Source of the DNA: SCGC-AAA076-P13 sp964276145
GTDB lineage: Bacteria; Pseudomonadota; Gammaproteobacteria; Magnimaribacterales; D2472
Length of the DNA stretch: 64,000 nt
Direction: 5' to 3'
Assembly (NCBI GenBank): GCA_964276145.1
Contig: CAXYDN010000001.1
Span: forward strand, 13,207-77,206
Shown here: positions 59,474-64,000 of the stretch, piece after piece
Position numbering within the stretch: position 1 is the first letter of the stretch
How the letters are laid out: every line of letters starts with the position of its first letter
The notes under the pieces: model-generated
Seen by the model: the letters and a program-made list of their open reading frames with translations, nothing else
What the model was told of the DNA's origin: nothing
The model's database searches: none
Program-made: the position numbers and the translations under genes

Positions 59474-60088
59474 ATGTTAAAGGTTCATTTTACTGCTGGC
59501 ACTAGAGCTGGAAGAGTTGTTTGGCTTCTCGAAGAATTAGGATTGGATTATGAAGTAAATATAATGCCGTTTACCAAGGAAGGACTAAAGTCACCCGAAC
59601 ATAGGTCGAGACATGCTTTAGGAAGAGTCCCAGTATTAGAGGATGGAGAAATTTCTATTTTTGAATCAGGGGCTATTATTCAATATGTTCTTGAACGTCA
59701 TAAAGATGGTGGTCTAAAACCCGACTCTAGTTCTGAAGAGTTTCCATATTATCTTCAATGGTTTCATTATTGTGAAGGCATGGTTATGCCTCCAATGAAT
59801 CAAGTTGTTGTTCAAACAATTTTATTACCGCCTGATAGAAGGGATGAGAATGTTTTAAGACAAGCACAAAATCTAATAACCAAATCTCTTGCACCAGTCA
59901 ACGACAACCTTGCAGATAAAGATTATTTAGTTGGTGATTTCTCAGCAGCCGACCTTATGCTTGGGCATTCATGTTTTATGGCTAATAGATTGGGGTGTGT
60001 TTCGGATGATATGGTGAATATTAAAAACTATGTAGCCAGAATTGAGGCTAGACCAGCATTTCAAACAGCAATAACTTTAGGAGAATAA
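59474..60088 (+). CDS. glutathione S-transferase
   Basis: This second GST of 204 aa shows FTAGTRAGRVVWLLEELGLD at the glutathione site and GRVPVLEDGEISIFESGAI in the thioredoxin-fold domain, and DYLVGDFSAADLMLG in the helical domain. It differs clearly from the preceding GST, so it is not a recent duplicate. A GGAG site precedes it. Its stop is followed directly by the DUF1330 ATG with no gap. Confidence 0.9.
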   Translation: MLKVHFTAGTRAGRVVWLLEELGLDYEVNIMPFTKEGLKSPEHRSRHALGRVPVLEDGEISIFESGAIIQYVLERHKDGGLKPDSSSEEFPYYLQWFHYCEGMVMPPMNQVVVQTILLPPDRRDENVLRQAQNLITKSLAPVNDNLADKDYLVGDFSAADLMLGHSCFMANRLGCVSDDMVNIKNYVARIEARPAFQTAITLGE

Positions 60089-60496
60089 ATGGAATATAAG
60101 AATAGTGTTCATCCTTCCAAAGAACAAATGGAAGGATTTCTTGAGGGTGATGCTGATACTCCAATTGCTATGGTTAACCTTCTAAAATTTAAGGAAAAGG
60201 CTGAATATGAAGATGGAAGAGATAATGATCTGACAGGCGAAGAGGCTTATGCCATATATGGCAAAGAAGTCATTGGACACTTAAAAAAAGTTGGCGGTGA
60301 GTGGTCTTTTGGGGGCTCTATAAGCCGCTTAATGCTTGGAGAAGTGGAAGAACTTTGGGACAAAGTTGCTATTGCAAAATATCCAAGTAGAAAGGCAATG
60401 CTCAAAATGGTAACAGATCCTGATTACTTAGAAAGTAATAAACATAGAGTAGCAGGACTAGCTGGACAGCTTAATATAGAAGTTAAAGAACAATAA
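60089..60496 (+). CDS. DUF1330-like protein
   Basis: This 135-aa protein resembles DUF1330 and related dimeric alpha-beta-barrel proteins, with IAMVNLLKFKEKAEYEDG, EAYAIYGKEVIGHLKKVGGE and AIAKYPSRKAMLKMVTDPDY. Such proteins are often found beside catabolic enzymes, but the chemical role is not established. It starts immediately after the GST stop and is followed 2 nt later by the DUF2855 gene. Confidence 0.75.
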   Translation: MEYKNSVHPSKEQMEGFLEGDADTPIAMVNLLKFKEKAEYEDGRDNDLTGEEAYAIYGKEVIGHLKKVGGEWSFGGSISRLMLGEVEELWDKVAIAKYPSRKAMLKMVTDPDYLESNKHRVAGLAGQLNIEVKEQ

Positions 60497-60498
60497 TT

Positions 60499-61605
60499 TT
60501 GAAGCAATTACAAACATTTAAAAATGATCTTTTAAAAACAAGGATCGTTCAAACACAAAACATAGAAATTAAAGAAGGAGAAATCTCGGTATTAATAGAA
60601 AGTTTTGCTTTCACATCAAACAATGTTACTTATGGTGTAGCTGGCGACACGATAGGTTACTGGCAATTCTTTAAAGCAACAGAAGATAAAAATAATGATT
60701 GGGGCTGCATACCAGTATGGGGATTTGCCAAAATTATTAAATCAAATGTCGAGGAATTAATTGTTGGAGAAAGATTGTTTGGATGTTTTCCTCCGGGTGA
60801 TATCTTAAATTTAAAACCTATTAAAGTTACCAATCAAGGATTTGCTGATGGCAAAGAACATCGAAAAGATCTACCCGCCTTATATAACAACTACATAAGA
60901 TTATCAGGTGATGCTAATTATGATGCCTCTATAGATAACATTAGATCTTTATTATTTCCCTTACATGTAACATCTTTTTGTATATGTGATGCATTGGAGG
61001 ATGAGGCCTATTACGAAGCAGAACAAATTCTCATAGTAAGTGCGTCTAGTAAAACTGCAATTGGTGTTGCTCAAGGACTTCAAGAGACTTCTAATACCCC
61101 ATCAATAATTGGCCTTACTTCTCAAAAGAATTTAGATTTTGTTAATAACTTAAATTGTTATGATGAGGTGATTACCTATGATCAACTATCTAAGGTAAAT
61201 TTTAATCTTAAGTCTGTGATGGTTGATATGGCAGGAAGTCGTGAAATTCTCGGGACTCTTCATGGCTCTCTTGGAAATAATATGCTCAAATGCCTTACTG
61301 TTGGAATGACTCATTGGGACAATGAAGTTACTGCAGAAGATGCTCTTGGCCAAGCTATGCTTAGAGAAAGAACAGAATTCTTTTTCGCTCCAGCTCATAT
61401 TCAAAAACGGGTAAAAGATTGGGGCTATGATGGTTATAACCAAAAGACAAATGAATTTATGGAAGCTCGATCTAATCAAAGCATTGATTGGATGACTGTA
61501 AAAGAAATTGCAGGACTCGAAAATTTTATATCAACTTATGAAAAATTTGTAAGTGGAGATATAAACCCAAATGAAGGAATCATTGTGGAGCTAAGTGATG
61601 CCTAA
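60499..61605 (+). CDS. DUF2855 family protein, MDR-like
   Basis: This 368-aa protein matches the DUF2855 family, distantly related to medium-chain dehydrogenases. Visible parts are SFAFTSNNVTYGVAGDTIGYWQ at the N-terminus, PVWGFAKIIKSNVEELIVGE, and a nucleotide-binding-like core ILIVSASSKTAIGVAQGL. No zinc-binding cysteine set was seen. The start is TTG two nt after the DUF1330 stop. Its reaction is unknown; a reductase for an unsaturated or quinone-like intermediate is a guess. It overlaps the sulfatase gene by 8 nt. Confidence 0.75.
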   Translation: MKQLQTFKNDLLKTRIVQTQNIEIKEGEISVLIESFAFTSNNVTYGVAGDTIGYWQFFKATEDKNNDWGCIPVWGFAKIIKSNVEELIVGERLFGCFPPGDILNLKPIKVTNQGFADGKEHRKDLPALYNNYIRLSGDANYDASIDNIRSLLFPLHVTSFCICDALEDEAYYEAEQILIVSASSKTAIGVAQGLQETSNTPSIIGLTSQKNLDFVNNLNCYDEVITYDQLSKVNFNLKSVMVDMAGSREILGTLHGSLGNNMLKCLTVGMTHWDNEVTAEDALGQAMLRERTEFFFAPAHIQKRVKDWGYDGYNQKTNEFMEARSNQSIDWMTVKEIAGLENFISTYEKFVSGDINPNEGIIVELSDA

Positions 61606-63232
61606 AAAACTCACTATTTTTTTAATGGTGTTAATAGTGTCTGGTTTTGTTGCCTGGGAATATAAAGTAAATATTCTTGTATGGGCTATACCCAAAGTAT
61701 CAAATGTTACCGTTCAAGAAAATATTCCAACCACTTGGTCTAAAGGTCCAGATATACCAATTGATGATAATAGACCAAATATAATTTTAATACTGGCCGA
61801 TGATATGGGTTATAACGATATATCTATTCATAATGGTGGAGCAGCTGACGGAACCCTTCAAACTAAAAACATAGACGCATTAGCAAAAAGTGGAATGCTT
61901 TTTTCAAGAGGTTATGCTGCTAATGCAACTTGTGCTCCATCAAGAGCATCAATAATGACTGGAAAATATTCAACTAGATTTGGTTATGAATTTACCCCAA
62001 TACCTTCTTTAGGCAGAACAGTTCTGCGCTGGCTTGCAGAAGAAGATGACTTTGAATTAAAACAAAGGATCGATCGAGAGGTGGTTTCAAAAATGCCTTC
62101 TTATATGGAACAAGGGATGCCAAATGAACAAACAACAATAGCAGAGGTTTTAAAAGATGCTGGGTATTACACAGCGCACATAGGAAAATGGCACCTTGGT
62201 TACGCAAATGGTATGGATCCAATAAGTCAAGGCTTTCAAGACTCTTTAGGTTTACTTGGACCACTATATTTACCAGAGGATCATCCTAATGTTGTAAACG
62301 CAAAGTTTGATACAAGAATTGATAAAATGATTTGGGGCATGGGTCAATATTCTGCAACTTTCAATAATGGCAATTCATTTGCTCCTGATAAATATGTGAC
62401 AGATTACTATACCGATGAAGCTTTAAAAGTAATTGAAAATAATAAGAATAGGCCTTTCTTTTTATATTTAAGTCATTGGGCAATTCATAATCCACTTCAA
62501 TCATTAAGAAGTGATTTCGAGCAAATGAGTCATATGCATGGTCATAATCTTCAAGTTTACTCAGGAATGATAAATGCTTTAGATAGAAGTGTTGGCAAGA
62601 TTGTTGGCAAGTTAAAAGATTTAGATATATATGGGAAAACCTTAATCATATTTACCAGTGATAATGGTGGGGCTAATTATATTGAACTAGATGATATTAA
62701 TAAGCCCTATAGAGGTTGGAAGATTAGCTTCTTTGAGGGAGGAATTAGAGTTCCTTATATTGTTAGTTGGCCTGATGAGATCGGTCCAGGAAAAAAATCA
62801 GATAATGCTGTTCATCATTTTGATATTTTTCCTACTATTGCTAAGGCTGCGGGTATTGAGTCTAGTGATGCATTAGATGGTGTGGATTTATTGCCTTTTA
62901 TAAAAAATGAAAGCTCTTCTAAGCCTCACACAACTCTTTTTTGGCGATCTGGCAATCATCAATCGGTCCTTCATAAAAACTGGAAATACATAATTAGTAA
63001 AAAAGAAAATTTTCGCTGGTTATTTGATACTTCAGTGGATCCAACAGAAAAAAATAATCTACTTCACAGTCATCCTTTAATAGTAAAGGAAATCGAAGAG
63101 CTTTTAGCCAAGTTTAATTCAGAACAAAAAAATCCTTTATTCCCTTCATCATATGATGCTCCAATAATGATAGATAAATATGATGGAAAAGAATACGAAG
63201 AAGGTGACGAATATATTTATTGGTCTAACTAA
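61598..63232 (+). CDS. membrane-anchored sulfatase (arylsulfatase family)
   Basis: This hydrolase of about 544 aa removes sulfate esters. The N-terminal helix (about residues 4-21) serves as signal anchor or signal peptide. The metal-binding NIILILADDMGYND and the formylglycine signature CAPSRASIMTGKYS are present, with C112 the residue expected to be oxidised to formylglycine. HIGKWHLGY, FTSDNGG and PYIVSWPDEI follow. No formylglycine-generating enzyme gene is in the window. I start at ATG 61598, placed after a GTGGAG site; a GTG one codon upstream is possible. It lies in the dehalogenase/GST operon. Confidence 0.9.
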   Translation: MPKKLTIFLMVLIVSGFVAWEYKVNILVWAIPKVSNVTVQENIPTTWSKGPDIPIDDNRPNIILILADDMGYNDISIHNGGAADGTLQTKNIDALAKSGMLFSRGYAANATCAPSRASIMTGKYSTRFGYEFTPIPSLGRTVLRWLAEEDDFELKQRIDREVVSKMPSYMEQGMPNEQTTIAEVLKDAGYYTAHIGKWHLGYANGMDPISQGFQDSLGLLGPLYLPEDHPNVVNAKFDTRIDKMIWGMGQYSATFNNGNSFAPDKYVTDYYTDEALKVIENNKNRPFFLYLSHWAIHNPLQSLRSDFEQMSHMHGHNLQVYSGMINALDRSVGKIVGKLKDLDIYGKTLIIFTSDNGGANYIELDDINKPYRGWKISFFEGGIRVPYIVSWPDEIGPGKKSDNAVHHFDIFPTIAKAAGIESSDALDGVDLLPFIKNESSSKPHTTLFWRSGNHQSVLHKNWKYIISKKENFRWLFDTSVDPTEKNNLLHSHPLIVKEIEELLAKFNSEQKNPLFPSSYDAPIMIDKYDGKEYEEGDEYIYWSN

Positions 63233-63262
63233 TAAATTATTCAAATAAAAATAGGAGAAATA

Positions 63263-64000
63263 GTGAAAAAAATAAAAGTTTTTGGGGTCCCTGCCTCACC
63301 TTACACACAGAAAATGATTTCTATTTTGAGGTATCGCCATATTGCATATGAAGTTTTCATGGGAGATGTTCCAGGAAGATTAAGCAGACTAGAAGAAATA
63401 GAGCCTCCAAAACCTATTTTACTTCCTACTCTCCTTTTAGAAGATGAAAGTGGTAAATTAAAAGCAACTACCGATACGACCCCTGTCATTAGAAGATTTG
63501 AAAACGAGTATCCAAATAGAAAATTATTACCTGAGGACCCTGCTTTATCTTTCATAAATTACCTATTGGAAGATTTTGGTGATGAATGGGTTACTAAATA
63601 TATGTTCCATTACAGATGGTATTTTGATGAGGATGCTGATAATGCATCAACCGTTCTTCCACTGACTGATCTTGCTGTGAATATGCCTGATGAAATACTT
63701 AAGGATGCAAAAAAATATGTTCATGATAGACAGGCTGGAAGGTTATGGGTTGTAGGCTCAAACGATACAACAGCTGATTTAATCGATGCTAGTTATAAAA
63801 GATTCTTAAAATTGATGGATGATCATTTATCTATTAGTAAATTTCTTTTTGGTGAAAAGCCTTCTTCTGCTGATTTTGCTATCTATGGACAATTAACCCA
63901 GCTCATTGGTTTTGATCCTACATCAAGAAAAATTGCCTACGATACTGCATTAAGGCTCGTTTCTTGGCAAGATGTAATGGCTGACTTATCTGGTCATGAT
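63263..64000 (+). CDS. GST-like protein, 3' end beyond the window
   Basis: An open frame starts at GTG 63263 after an AGGAG site and runs to the window edge without a stop (246 codons). The N-terminus KIKVFGVPASPYTQKMISIL is a thioredoxin-fold GST start, and KFLFGEKPSSADFAIYGQL is the GST C-terminal motif. An Asp- and Glu-rich central part is unlike the two earlier GSTs. It is 30 nt after the sulfatase gene and probably in the same operon, making it the third GST-fold gene there. Confidence 0.8.
   Translation, partial: MKKIKVFGVPASPYTQKMISILRYRHIAYEVFMGDVPGRLSRLEEIEPPKPILLPTLLLEDESGKLKATTDTTPVIRRFENEYPNRKLLPEDPALSFINYLLEDFGDEWVTKYMFHYRWYFDEDADNASTVLPLTDLAVNMPDEILKDAKKYVHDRQAGRLWVVGSNDTTADLIDASYKRFLKLMDDHLSISKFLFGEKPSSADFAIYGQLTQLIGFDPTSRKIAYDTALRLVSWQDVMADLSGHD

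Overview
The window is AT-rich, densely packed bacterial DNA. It carries a complete 16S and 23S rRNA pair, about 55 protein genes with very short or overlapping junctions, and a proteorhodopsin gene. A gammaproteobacterial gene order (leuS-lptE-holA; rsfS-rlmH-mrdA-rodA-mltB-dacA; aroQ-accB-accC; trxA-rho; parE-parC), a proteorhodopsin linked to the rRNA operon, streamlined proteins and a TonB receptor together point to a marine, streamlined, SAR86-like gammaproteobacterium. That placement is inference; a 16S search would settle it. No insertion sequence, CRISPR array, phage gene or tRNA gene was seen.

Layout. (1) 1-4922: rRNA operon on the minus strand (leader with boxA, 16S, a 238-nt spacer without tRNA genes, 23S, and the first bases of 5S at the left edge). 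(2) 4923-9015, minus: branched-chain amino acid genes ilvB-ilvN-ilvC, preceded by rluD. (3) 9102-14882: bamD and a small PP0621-like gene, then an RND pump and its adaptor (minus), divergent from a TetR regulator. (4) 14869-15744: a DUF4399 gene and a frameshifted flavin reductase gene. (5) 15807-24962: rsmD-hemC-hemD (plus) meeting an esterase, ABC ATPase, ilvD, hemB, trxA, rho run (minus). (6) 25035-31625, plus: a stand-alone DsbD N-domain, aroQ-accB-accC-leuS-lptE-holA. (7) 31618-38208, minus: the cell-elongation and peptidoglycan block rsfS-rlmH-mrdA-rodA-mltB-dacA-dat, inverted relative to the usual order. (8) 38292-50499: PGPGW-like membrane protein, Lon-N-like protein, mpl, PPi-type phosphofructokinase, DUF2244, argD-like aminotransferase, parC/parE, tolC, mutM, coaD. 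(9) 50593-52015: green-type proteorhodopsin with its own promoter and terminator, then a small exported protein. (10) 52018-64000, accessory region: SDR, a frameshifted acyl-CoA dehydrogenase, a TonB receptor, a LysR regulator, and a plus-strand operon with a haloalkane dehalogenase, two glutathione transferases, DUF1330, DUF2855, a membrane-anchored sulfatase and a third GST-like gene cut by the window edge.

How the parts connect. The same 17-bp palindromic motif occurs twice between the TetR gene and the RND adaptor gene and once, as a perfect dyad, just upstream of the distant tolC gene. This suggests that one repressor controls all three parts of a tripartite pump although tolC lies about 34 kb away. 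In the accessory region, a LysR regulator is divergent from the dehalogenase/GST/sulfatase operon, with a 9-bp inverted repeat between them, and sits directly upstream of the TonB receptor gene. This looks like a regulated unit for taking up and degrading or detoxifying an unknown halogenated, electrophilic or sulfated organic compound; it is the best candidate here for an undescribed pathway. Two genes (flavin reductase, acyl-CoA dehydrogenase) are each broken by a single-base indel and may be recent pseudogenes or sequencing errors.
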